The notes below the pieces were generated by a model. It was not told the DNA's origin and made no database searches. It worked only from the letters and a program-made list of their open reading frames with translations. This document shows positions 42,802-52,231 of a stretch of 64,000 nucleotides of DNA, in pieces; within the stretch, counting starts at the first letter, position 1, and each line of letters opens with the position of its first letter. A program made the translations under genes and the position numbers. Source of the DNA: Plesiocystis pacifica SIR-1 (GTDB lineage: Bacteria > Myxococcota_A > Polyangia > Nannocystales > Nannocystaceae); contig NZ_ABCS01000003.1 in assembly GCF_000170895.1 (NCBI RefSeq), positions 142,574-206,573 of the forward strand, written 5' to 3'.

Positions 42802-44502
42802 TCACCCCAACTTCGGCAGGTTGACCATGAAGCGCGTCCCCTCGCCGACCCTGGAGTAGACCTCGATGTCCCCCCCGTGGTCCTCGACGATGCGCTGAAC
42901 CAGGGCCAGGCCGATGCCCGAGCCGCCGTCCTTGGTGGAGAAGAAGGGCTCGAAGATGTGCTCGAGGTCCTTGTCGGGGATGCCCCGGCCCTGGTCGCGG
43001 ACGTGGATGTGGACGAACTCGAGGCTGGCGACGACGCCGAGCTCGAGCCGGCCCTCGTGGGCCATGGCCTGGGCGCCGTTGCGGACCAGGTTCCACAGCA
43101 CCTGGGTGATCTGCGAGCTGTCGAGCTCGGCGTGGACGGGGGTCGGGGGCAGCTCGAGGGCCAGGTCGATGGCGGCGTTTTGGGGGTCGGCCTCGAAGGC
43201 CTCGGCGAGCTCGCGCAGGGCCTGGCACAGGTCCACGGGGGCTCGCTCGAGCTTGCGCGGGCGGGTGTAGTCGAGGAGCTCGGTGACGATCTCGTTGAGG
43301 CGCACGGACTCGCGGCGGATCACCCGGATCAGCCGGCGGTCCTCGTCGTTGGCGTCGAGGGTGTCGAGGAGCTCGGCGCAGCCGGAGATCGCGGCGAGGG
43401 GGTTGCGGACCTCGTGGGCGACGGACGCGGCCAGGCCCCCGAGGGCGGCGAGGCGCTCGCTTCGACGCAGGACCCGCTCCATCTCGCGCAGCTCGGTGAC
43501 GTCGCGGAAGTTCACGACGTGGCCCAGGAAGCTGCCCTCCTCGTCGAGCAGGGGGCTGCAGCTGAGGCCGATGTTGATGGTCCGGCCGTCGGGGCGCTCG
43601 TGGCTGAGCTCGAAGCGGTGGTCGTGGACGCCGGAGTCGGCGAGGTGCTTGGCCAGGCCCGGGAGGACCTCCTCGCAGTCGAGGCCGGCGAGGACGTCGT
43701 TGCGCAGCAGCAGCTCGCGGCCCGTGGGGTTGATGAACAGCACCCGGCCGGTGTGGTCCACGGTCAGCAGCCCCGAGGTCAAAGAGCGCACGATGTTCTC
43801 GTTGAGGGTCAGCAGGCCCTCGACGTGGGACTCGGACACGAGCAGCTGGGTGTTGAGCCGGGAGGACAGCAGGGCGATGGCGCCGATGGCCCCGGTCGCG
43901 CGCAGGAGGGCGATGAGCAGGGTCTGGGGCGTGACGGCCTCGCCCGCGCCGAGGCCCAGGTGGATCCAGTCGAGGAACTGGGCCAGGCTGACGAGGCCGA
44001 AGAAGGCGCCGCAGGTCGCGGCGGTCAGCCAGATCTGGCGGCGGTCGCCCATCATCGCCGCGCCCAGCACGGCGATCGGGAACAGGAACACGAGCCCCGA
44101 GAGCACGCCCCCGGTCAGCCACACCGCGGTCGAGACGAAGACGACGTCGGCGGCGCTCTGGAGGGCCGCGATGCGGTCGAGCTGCTTGCGGCGCAGCGGG
44201 ACCCCCTCGCGCTGACGCAGCATCCAGCCCGAGGTGATGGTCAACAAAAAGCCGCCGCCGATGATGACCCAGATGACCGTGTCGCGGACGGCGATGTCGT
44301 GCTCGGCGTCGAACCACACCGTCGTCACCGTGAACAGCAAGAAGGCCGCCAGCAGCAACAAGCGCAGCAGCATGAAGTAGCTGATGCGCCGTCGGTGCGC
44401 CTCGACGTTGGGGTCGGGCAGGCGCGTGCGCACCCCTGCGGGCCGCAGCATGTCGACGCTGAGGTCTCCGCCGAGCGAGGGGGGCTGCTCCGTCTCGGCC
44501 AT
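42802..44502 (-). CDS. pilS: PilS-like membrane sensor histidine kinase
   Basis: 566 residues. Five or six hydrophobic segments lie in residues 40-230 (for example YFMLLRLLLLAAFLLFTV and VFLFPIAVLGAAMM). A PAS domain follows (ENIVRSLTSGLLTVDHTGRVL), then HisKA with the phosphoacceptor in SVAHEVRNPLAAI and a HATPase with NLVRNGAQAM, DQGRGIP and STKDGGSGIGLAL. The order pilT-pilC-pilS and the NtrB-like kinase core match PilS of type IV pilus clusters, which with PilR controls pilin transcription. No pilR follows; the next gene is convergent. It starts 34 nt after pilC. Confidence 0.85.
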   Translation of the reverse strand: MAETEQPPSLGGDLSVDMLRPAGVRTRLPDPNVEAHRRRISYFMLLRLLLLAAFLLFTVTTVWFDAEHDIAVRDTVIWVIIGGGFLLTITSGWMLRQREGVPLRRKQLDRIAALQSAADVVFVSTAVWLTGGVLSGLVFLFPIAVLGAAMMGDRRQIWLTAATCGAFFGLVSLAQFLDWIHLGLGAGEAVTPQTLLIALLRATGAIGAIALLSSRLNTQLLVSESHVEGLLTLNENIVRSLTSGLLTVDHTGRVLFINPTGRELLLRNDVLAGLDCEEVLPGLAKHLADSGVHDHRFELSHERPDGRTINIGLSCSPLLDEEGSFLGHVVNFRDVTELREMERVLRRSERLAALGGLAASVAHEVRNPLAAISGCAELLDTLDANDEDRRLIRVIRRESVRLNEIVTELLDYTRPRKLERAPVDLCQALRELAEAFEADPQNAAIDLALELPPTPVHAELDSSQITQVLWNLVRNGAQAMAHEGRLELGVVASLEFVHIHVRDQGRGIPDKDLEHIFEPFFSTKDGGSGIGLALVQRIVEDHGGDIEVYSRVGEGTRFMVNLPKLG

Positions 44503-44536
44503 GGCTGCAGCCCTCGCGTTGGGGTGGGGAGAGCCC

Positions 44537-45742
44537 CTACTTGATGCCGCCGGCGACGTCGAAGATGGGCAGGTACATGGCGATCAGCATGCCGCCGACG
44601 CCGACGCCGAGGAACACGAGGATCAGCGGCTCGAGCATGGCGCTCATGGCCGCGACGGCCGCGTCGACCTCTTCTTCGTAGAAGTCGGCGATCTTCTGGA
44701 GCATGTCGTCCATCGCGCCGGTCTGCTCACCGACGCCGATCATCTGCACGACCATGGGCGGGAAGATGCCGGTCTCGAGCAGGGGCGAGGCGATGTCCTT
44801 GCCCTCGGCGACCTTCTCGCGGGCGTAGAGGATGCCGTTTTGGATCACGACGTTGCCCGAGGTCTTGGCCACGATGTCCATGGCGTCGAGGATGGGCACG
44901 CCCGAGGCGAGCAGGGTGCCCAGGGTCCGGGTGAAGCGGGCGACCGAGCCCTTGCGGACCACGTTGCCGATCACGGGCAGCTTGAGCTTGATCGTGTCGA
45001 AGATCAGCAGGCCTTGGGGCGTCTTGATGGCCGCCGAGAAGCCCACGCCGAGGGCGATGCCGACGATGGTCAGGAGCAGGAAGTGGCCCGTGATGAAGTG
45101 GCTGATGGCCAGCACGATCCGGGTCGGGCCGGGCAGGGAGCCGGCGCCCAGATCCTTGAACATGTCCTCGAAGGTCGGGAGCACGAAGGTCATCATGATG
45201 ACCATGACGAGCAGGCCGACCACGATGATGGCCACGGGGTAGACCAGCGCGCCCTTGACCTGGCGGCGCAGCTTGGCCGACTTCTCGAGGTAAGTCGCCA
45301 TGCGCCGGAAGATGAGGTCGAGGATACCGCCGGCCTCGCCGGCGGCGACCAGGTTGCGGAACAGGTCGTCGAAGACCTTGGGGTACAGGCCCATGGCCTC
45401 CGACAGGGACTTGCCGGTCTCGACCTCGGCCTTGATCTTGCCCAGCATCTCGCCGAAGCGGGGGTTCTCCGCCTGGGAGCTGAGCATGTCGAGGCACTGG
45501 ACCAGGGGCAGGCCCGCGTCGACCATGGTCGAGAAGGTCCGCGTGAACACGACCAGGTCCTTGAGCGCCACCCCGGAGCCGATGGTCGGCAGCCGGAGCT
45601 CCATGGGCTTCTTCTTGACGTTGTTGACGACCAGGCCCTGAGCCGTGAGGCGGTCGCGGACGGCGGCCTCGTTGTCGGCTTCCATGGTGCCCGAGCGGTG
45701 CTCGCCGCCTCGGGTCGTCGCTTCCCAGATGTATGCTGCCAT
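44537..45742 (-). CDS. pilC: Type IV pilus inner-membrane platform protein PilC
   Basis: 401 residues with two T2SF domains: the first around FTRTFSTMVDAGLPLVQCLDML, the second around FTRTLGTLLASGVPILDAMDI. Membrane segments lie near VYPVAIIVVGLLVMVIMMTFVLP and at the C-terminus (LEPLILVFLGVGVGGMLIAMYLPIF). PilC is turned by the PilB/PilT motors to add or remove pilins. It lies between pilT (31 nt upstream) and pilS. Confidence 0.95.
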   Translation of the reverse strand: MAAYIWEATTRGGEHRSGTMEADNEAAVRDRLTAQGLVVNNVKKKPMELRLPTIGSGVALKDLVVFTRTFSTMVDAGLPLVQCLDMLSSQAENPRFGEMLGKIKAEVETGKSLSEAMGLYPKVFDDLFRNLVAAGEAGGILDLIFRRMATYLEKSAKLRRQVKGALVYPVAIIVVGLLVMVIMMTFVLPTFEDMFKDLGAGSLPGPTRIVLAISHFITGHFLLLTIVGIALGVGFSAAIKTPQGLLIFDTIKLKLPVIGNVVRKGSVARFTRTLGTLLASGVPILDAMDIVAKTSGNVVIQNGILYAREKVAEGKDIASPLLETGIFPPMVVQMIGVGEQTGAMDDMLQKIADFYEEEVDAAVAAMSAMLEPLILVFLGVGVGGMLIAMYLPIFDVAGGIK

Positions 45743-45772
45743 GTTGGTGGTCCTTGGTGGTCCTGGAGGCCG

Positions 45773-46879
<1,107 letters not shown>

Positions 46880-47123
46880 GGAGTTCCGTCGCGGCGCGGA
46901 CGGGAACCAGGGTACAGAGGCTCAGGCAAAATCGCCACAATCACGCGACCTCCCCGGCTGGTCGTCCCCAAGCTCGCCTTGGCGCGGACGGGGTCCGAGG
47001 TGGGTGCGTGGGCGCGAAATCGCTGGGCGCTGGCTGGCGAGCCGGGACATACGGGAGCAGATGACCATGTGGGTCGCCCTGGGTCGCCCACCCCGCCCGC
47101 TCGCGCTTCTCCGCTCGCGCTCG

Positions 47124-48083
47124 TCAGCTGCCGCGCAGCGGGGTGCCCCGCTGGCCGCCCGCCGGGCCGGGCCCAGGAGCGATGCGCTCGCCCGCGGCGT
47201 CGATCTCCCACCCGTAGTCGATGCCCACGTAGTTGCGCAGGAAGGAGGCGAAGCGCTCCGGGGTCCGCTCGAGGAAGCGGCGGGTGGTCTCGGTCTGCGC
47301 CCACGGCACGGCGATGGCCGGCTCGCTCGGGCGCAGGATGAGGGCGCAGGCCCGGCGCAGGCTGTGGGTCTGGGCCGCGGCCGCGTGGTAGGTCTTGAGG
47401 TCGTAGAGCACCAGATCGCCGGGGTCGACGTAGAGGGGCAGCATCTGGGGGTCGTCGAAGCCCTCGTAGTCGCCCACGGGCTCGCCGACGCGGTGGAAGG
47501 ACTTGCGCCCCTCGGTGAAGACGAAGCCCTCGAGGCCCGCCCAGTCGTCCCGGTGCGAGTCGGGGATCAGCCACAGGCCGCCGTTGTCGGGGTAGGAGCC
47601 GTCGAGGTACCACAGCGCCCGGAAGCCGTGGTCGCCCGCGTCGAGGAACTCGTCGGGCTCGCTCGGCGCGTCGTAGACGGTGTGGTGGTAGTCGCGGTGC
47701 CAGCCCACCGGGGGCGAGCCGGCGTTCTTGAGCACGGCGAAGGAGCGGTGGATGGTCAGGGCGTCGGTGCCGAACAGGGTCCGGTTGAGCTCGACGTAGG
47801 CGCTCGCGTCGAGCAGGCGGATGGCCTTGGGGCTGTGCTCGACGAACTCCGGGGAGGTGCGGTTGTGGCCGTGGGCCGGCGGATCGTCGGCGCCGAGCAC
47901 CTCCCACACGGCGTCGCGCAGGTCGGCGACGACCTCGGGCGGGGCCATCTGGCGGATGAGCGCAAAGCCGTGCTCGCGGAAGCAGTCGAGGATGGCCCCG
48001 TGCTCGTCGGCGGCGAACTCGAAGCGGTAGGGCAAGGAGAGCTGCTCCCGGGGCGTGATCGGGCTCGGCGCGGTCACGGTCAT
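47124..48083 (-). CDS. Phytanoyl-CoA dioxygenase (PhyH) family protein
   Basis: 319 residues. The non-heme iron site is visible: GWHRDYH near 127-133 (HxD) and the distal His in LKTYHAAAAQTHSLRRA, whose Arg would bind 2-oxoglutarate. Cupin-like strands NGGLWLIPDSHRDDW and VDPGDLVLYDL fit the family, which hydroxylates or halogenates small molecules and lipids. It starts 31 nt after the radical SAM gene, so the two and the upstream reductase look like one operon. Its substrate is unknown; its setting suggests a tailoring enzyme. Confidence 0.85.
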   Translation of the reverse strand: MTVTAPSPITPREQLSLPYRFEFAADEHGAILDCFREHGFALIRQMAPPEVVADLRDAVWEVLGADDPPAHGHNRTSPEFVEHSPKAIRLLDASAYVELNRTLFGTDALTIHRSFAVLKNAGSPPVGWHRDYHHTVYDAPSEPDEFLDAGDHGFRALWYLDGSYPDNGGLWLIPDSHRDDWAGLEGFVFTEGRKSFHRVGEPVGDYEGFDDPQMLPLYVDPGDLVLYDLKTYHAAAAQTHSLRRACALILRPSEPAIAVPWAQTETTRRFLERTPERFASFLRNYVGIDYGWEIDAAGERIAPGPGPAGGQRGTPLRGS

Positions 48084-48114
48084 GGCTTGGATTGTCGCCC
48101 GGACCTCGCCGAGG

Positions 48115-49869
48115 TCAAGGCGAAGCTTTGGCGCTTCCTGCCCCGCCGCGCTTGCGCCGGGTCAAGACGCTGCGCTCGGCGGCGGCGAGGGCCGCGGTGA
48201 TCTGCTCGAGCAGGGGCCGGTAGCCCTCGGAGCGCCGCGCCTTGGCGCTGGCGTCTTCGTCTGCGCTGCGGCGCTCGTGCTCGCGGTAGGCGACGTTGAA
48301 GTAGCGCGAGTGGGAAAAGCGCGGGCTGTCGTCGTCGCGGATCGACACGAACACGTCGAGGCCCGAGGGGCGCTCGGCGCCTGGGCTGTCGCTGTCGTTG
48401 TCGTTGTCGAGGAACACTAGCTGGACGTGGGAGCGCAGCTCGAGCACGACCTTGTCGAAGCGCCAGCTGGCCGGGAGCGCGAGGCTGTCGAGGCCGATCT
48501 CGCGCAGGCTCAGGTACAGGAAGTTCCAGGTCCGCTGGTCCATCTTGGGGGCGACGAAGCCCTCGTCCCGGCGCTTGGACCACTGCCCCGGGTTGACCTG
48601 CACGTAGCCCGCGGCCTCGGCGATGGCCTCCATCTGGGCGAAGTCCTCGGCGGAGTAGCTGTGCGTGCTCAGGATGCGGTTGTCGTTGGCGAAGTCGATC
48701 TCGAGCTGGTAGCGCTCGCGCTGCTCGTAGTAGATGGTCGCCGGCAGGACCATGAACCGGAACACCATCACGTTGACGTCCAAGGTCGCGACGTAGTCCA
48801 GGGTCTTGGCGAAGCCCGCGGGCGTGTCCCCGGGCAGGCCCATGATCAGCGAGACCTCCGGGCGCAGGACCTCCTTGAGCAGCTCCATGCGCTGCTTGAA
48901 GCGCTCGAGGCGGACGACCCGGCGCACCGACTTGAAGGTCTCGCTGTTGACCGAGTTGAGCCCAAACAGGGCCGAGCGCAGGTTCAAGCGGGCGAGCAGG
49001 GCGGCCTGGCGCTCGTTGATGTAGGTGCTGTAGAGCGCCGCCGAGAAGCTCAGGGTCTTGTCGGGGTCGAGGCGCTCGACGAGCTCGATGAACTGCTCCA
49101 TCCACGCCGTGTCGCGGTTGAAGATCGCGCTGCACATCTCGATGTGCTCGAAGTCTCGCGCGAGGGCCCAGCGCAGCTCGGCCTCGACCCGGTCCATGGA
49201 GAACTCGGCGACCTTGTTGGGGGCCGTGCTCTCGACACAAAAGGCGCACGAGTAGGGGCAGCCCCGGTCGGTCTCGACGTAGAGGGTCTTGGTGTCGACC
49301 TCGACCAGACCCATGAGGTAGGGCGAGGGCAGGAAGTCGAGGGACTTGGGCCGGGTCGTGGGCGTGTGCGTGGTTGGCGGCTCCCCGGGCTCGACGCCGC
49401 GGTAGCTGAGCAGGTTGCCCAGCTCGGGGATGTGCGCGTCGAGGGTCCCGGCGGCGAAGCGCTCGACGATGTTGGCGAAGGTCTGCTCGCCCGGGCCGAC
49501 GACCAAAAAGTCCGGGCGGCTGTCGTCGACGGCGAGGTCCTCGTAGCCCTTGGAGCTGGGCCCCCCGACGACGATGAGCAGCTCGGGGCGCCGGGCTCGG
49601 AGCGCGCTGACCAGGCGGACGACCCGGGGCAGGTTCCACAGGTAGGCCGAGAGCCCGACGATGTCGGCCTGGGTCGCCAGCACGAGCTCGAGATCTTCGG
49701 CTTCGTCCGAGGTGACCTTGCGATCGAGGATCTCGACGCGATGCCCGGCTTCGCGCACGCCCTCGAGGCTCAGCAGGTAGGCCTGGATGCGGTACAGGCC
49801 GAAGGCGTAGGTGAAGTCCTCGTCGACGCTCGAGTGCCCGATCAGGGCGATGCGCAGGGGCGGGGACAC
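48115..49869 (-). CDS. B12-binding-type radical SAM protein
   Basis: 584 residues. The N-terminal 150 residues have the cobalamin-binding-like Rossmann fold (ADIVGLSAYLWNLPRVVRLV, LLIVVGGPSSKG) without a clear DxHxxG motif. The radical SAM cluster is CPYSCAFC near 204-211, followed by the usual barrel strands (SLIMGLPGDTPAGF). Class B-like enzymes of this kind methylate or rearrange unreactive carbons. The C-terminal 130 residues are unusual, with an acidic stretch (FLDNDNDSDSPGAERP). The GTG start lies 6 nt after TATAGT on the minus strand, overlapping the end of the reductase gene. Confidence 0.85.
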   Translation of the reverse strand: MSPPLRIALIGHSSVDEDFTYAFGLYRIQAYLLSLEGVREAGHRVEILDRKVTSDEAEDLELVLATQADIVGLSAYLWNLPRVVRLVSALRARRPELLIVVGGPSSKGYEDLAVDDSRPDFLVVGPGEQTFANIVERFAAGTLDAHIPELGNLLSYRGVEPGEPPTTHTPTTRPKSLDFLPSPYLMGLVEVDTKTLYVETDRGCPYSCAFCVESTAPNKVAEFSMDRVEAELRWALARDFEHIEMCSAIFNRDTAWMEQFIELVERLDPDKTLSFSAALYSTYINERQAALLARLNLRSALFGLNSVNSETFKSVRRVVRLERFKQRMELLKEVLRPEVSLIMGLPGDTPAGFAKTLDYVATLDVNVMVFRFMVLPATIYYEQRERYQLEIDFANDNRILSTHSYSAEDFAQMEAIAEAAGYVQVNPGQWSKRRDEGFVAPKMDQRTWNFLYLSLREIGLDSLALPASWRFDKVVLELRSHVQLVFLDNDNDSDSPGAERPSGLDVFVSIRDDDSPRFSHSRYFNVAYREHERRSADEDASAKARRSEGYRPLLEQITAALAAAERSVLTRRKRGGAGSAKASP

Positions 49870-49875
49870 GGCCTG

Positions 49876-49881
49876 ACTATA
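49876..49881 (-). promoter_or_regulatory. -10-like TATAGT, 6 nt before GTG 49869
   Basis: Minus-strand hexamer overlapping the stop codon of the upstream reductase gene. It may give the radical SAM gene its own leaderless transcript within the operon. Confidence 0.35.
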
Positions 49882-50836
49882 GCCGCACGCGGGCGATGTG
49901 GGGCGCGAGGGCCTTCCACACCTTCTCGCGGAACAATACGTCCAGAGCCTGGACGTTGTCCGCGATCTGCTCGGGTCGCTTGGCGCCGACGATGGCCACG
50001 CTGACCCCGGGCTGGCGCAGGGCCCACGCGGCGGCCAGGGCGGCTGGGGGCACGTTGAGCTTGTTGCCGACCACGCGCAGGGCGTCGACGAGGGGCTTGG
50101 AGCGGGAGAAGCCTGGCTCGCGGAAGCGGTCGTCGCGGTGGCGCAGGTCGGACTCGGGGAAGCGGGGCAGGCTGGGGAATTTGCCGGTCAGCAGCCCCCG
50201 ACACAGGGTCTCGTAGACCAGCACGCCCAGCCGCGGGACCTCGTCCGGGGCGGTGACCTGGCGCAGCGCGTACTCGAATTCCCGGCGCAGCATCGAGTAG
50301 GGCGTCTGCAAGCTGGCCAGCTCGGGGGCGTAGGCGAGGGCCTGGAGCAGGGGCTGGCTGCCGTAGTTGCACAGCCCGAAGTGGCGGATCTTCCCGCCAT
50401 CGCGCAGGGCCATGAGCGCCTCGAGGGTCGCCTCGAGGGGGGTGTCGCGCTCGCACGGCCAGTGGACCTGGAGCAGGGGGATGGTGTCGAGGCGAAGACG
50501 GCGCAAGCTGGCCTCGCAGTCCTCGATGATGTGGTCCGGGGTCAGATCGCTGTAAGCGTGCCCCTCGAGCCCACGCCAGCGCACACCGACCTTGGTTGCG
50601 ATGATCACGTCGTGGCGCCGGTTGCCCAGGGCCTCGACCAGGAGCTCGTCCGCGTGGCCGTGGCCGTACAGGGGCGCGGTGTCGAACCAGTTGATGCCGT
50701 GGTCGAGGGCGGCGTGGATCGCCGCGAGGGACTGGCGATCGTCGACCTTGCCCCACCACTTGCCGCCGATCGCCCAGCAGCCCATGCCGATGGCGGAGAG
50801 CTGGAGATCCGTGCCGGGGAGGGTGCGGTACTTCAT
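49877..50836 (-). CDS. Aldo/keto reductase
   Basis: 319 residues, a TIM-barrel AKR. The catalytic tetrad is seen as Asp and Tyr in FDTAPLYGHG near 52-59, Lys in IATKVGV near 83 and His in LLQVHWPCE near 124. The C-terminal cofactor segment VSVAIVGAKRPEQIADN fits the AKR11/12-like subgroup. It reduces carbonyls with NADPH. It is the first gene of the AKR, radical SAM, PhyH unit and is divergent from a surface lipoprotein gene. Confidence 0.9.
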   Translation of the reverse strand: MKYRTLPGTDLQLSAIGMGCWAIGGKWWGKVDDRQSLAAIHAALDHGINWFDTAPLYGHGHADELLVEALGNRRHDVIIATKVGVRWRGLEGHAYSDLTPDHIIEDCEASLRRLRLDTIPLLQVHWPCERDTPLEATLEALMALRDGGKIRHFGLCNYGSQPLLQALAYAPELASLQTPYSMLRREFEYALRQVTAPDEVPRLGVLVYETLCRGLLTGKFPSLPRFPESDLRHRDDRFREPGFSRSKPLVDALRVVGNKLNVPPAALAAAWALRQPGVSVAIVGAKRPEQIADNVQALDVLFREKVWKALAPHIARVRL

Positions 50837-51007
50837 GGCCGTCGGAGCCCGTCGCCCGGTGGGGCGAGGGAAGGGAGCTGGAGTGTAGCCTGGTCGTCAC
50901 CGCGCCTGGGTCCAAGGCGCGCGCCGGAGCGCTTCACTCCGCGGGCACGATGCGGGTCTGGCGCGAGAGAAAGTTGCCTGAGCGCTTGAATTTGACCCGC
51001 GGATCAC

Positions 51008-52231
51008 GTGACGATCGCCGAGCCCATGCGCCTTACTCTTGCTGACCTTCGCACCCCCCTGGGTTCCTTCGGGGCTCCCCTGTTGATGGGCCTGTTGGCC
51101 GCGACCTCCCTCGGCACCGCGGCGTGCTCCGACGACGGCAGCGGTCGAGACACGGACGTGGGCGGCGAGGGCATCCCCGAGTCGACCTCGGGCGACGAGG
51201 CCACCACCGAGTCCATGGACGACACCACCGAGGACGGCGAGTCGACCTCGGGCGAGGGCGAGTCGACCACCGAGGGCGACGACGAGGGCCCGATCCCCGA
51301 TCCCAAGTTCGACGTCGCGACCATGCCCGACTCGCCGGACATCTGCGTCGTCCCGGACCACGTCCCCTGCGACCACCTCGACTACCCCAACGAGGAGCAG
51401 GAGGCCTGGCGCGCCCTCGGCCTCAACTGCCCCGGCGAGTTCCAGGCCGACATCGACTACAACGGCCACTACCTCGCGCTCATGGTCCAGGAGGGGCAGC
51501 TGGGCACCTACGACCCGCCGACCTACCCCGTGCTCGAGGGCGAGAAGATGGTGATCCTCTCGACCGGCGACGCCTTCGACGTCGTCGCCCCGGGCAACGG
51601 CGACGGCGACACCTCGCTGCCAGGCAACGACCCGGGCAACCTGCCCGCGCCGATGAGCTCGGACAACGTCTCGGACACCGAGGACTGCGAGATGAACCCC
51701 GCCCTGATCGGCATGGGCGACTGCTCGAACACCATCCAGGCCCAGTTCGAGGGCACCTCCGGCGCCTTCGACTACGCCGAGATGCGCTTTAGCATCGAGG
51801 TCCCCATCGCCGTCAGCGGCATGGCCTACAACGTCGCGTTCATGTCCTTCGAGTACCCGGACTTCTACGGCTGGGACTACAACGACATGTACGTCGCCTG
51901 GCTGCAGTCCGAGAACTGGACCGGCAACATCACCTTCGACGAGCAGGGCAAGCCCCTGTCCCTCAACGCCGGCTTCCTCGACTACAAGGACGCGCCGAAC
52001 TTCATCGACTGCCCGCTGCCCTGCGACGCGCCCGAGCTCCAGGGCACCGGGCTCGAGGGCCGCGGCGCGACGAAGTGGCTCGAGACCAACGTGGGCGTGA
52101 CCTCTGGGGAGACCATCGAGGTGATCTTTGCGATCTTCGACATCCAGGACAACATCGTGGATTCGGCGGTGTTGTTGGACAACTTCCGGTGGACCTGCCT
52201 GGGCGGGACGCCCGGCACGGTGGTTGGCTAA
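51008..52231 (+). CDS. Choice-of-anchor L domain lipoprotein
   Basis: 407 residues. Lipobox LGTAAC is followed by an acidic Ser/Thr/Glu tether of about 60 residues. The main domain shows features of choice-of-anchor L proteins: MVILSTGDAFDVVAPG, a central YNVAFMSFEYPDFYGWDYND and a C-terminal strand pattern ending in SAVLLDNFRW. These are secreted or surface proteins with various anchors, common in myxobacteria, of unknown binding role. The GTG at 51008 is used; ATG 51026 is equally possible and gives a more usual signal peptide. The stop overlaps the convergent gene by 4 bp. Confidence 0.78.
   Translation: MTIAEPMRLTLADLRTPLGSFGAPLLMGLLAATSLGTAACSDDGSGRDTDVGGEGIPESTSGDEATTESMDDTTEDGESTSGEGESTTEGDDEGPIPDPKFDVATMPDSPDICVVPDHVPCDHLDYPNEEQEAWRALGLNCPGEFQADIDYNGHYLALMVQEGQLGTYDPPTYPVLEGEKMVILSTGDAFDVVAPGNGDGDTSLPGNDPGNLPAPMSSDNVSDTEDCEMNPALIGMGDCSNTIQAQFEGTSGAFDYAEMRFSIEVPIAVSGMAYNVAFMSFEYPDFYGWDYNDMYVAWLQSENWTGNITFDEQGKPLSLNAGFLDYKDAPNFIDCPLPCDAPELQGTGLEGRGATKWLETNVGVTSGETIEVIFAIFDIQDNIVDSAVLLDNFRWTCLGGTPGTVVG

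Noticed and set aside
42782..42805. Small inverted repeat GTGAG/CTCAC between convergent stops
   Set aside because: Only 5 bp with a 14-nt loop; too weak to call.
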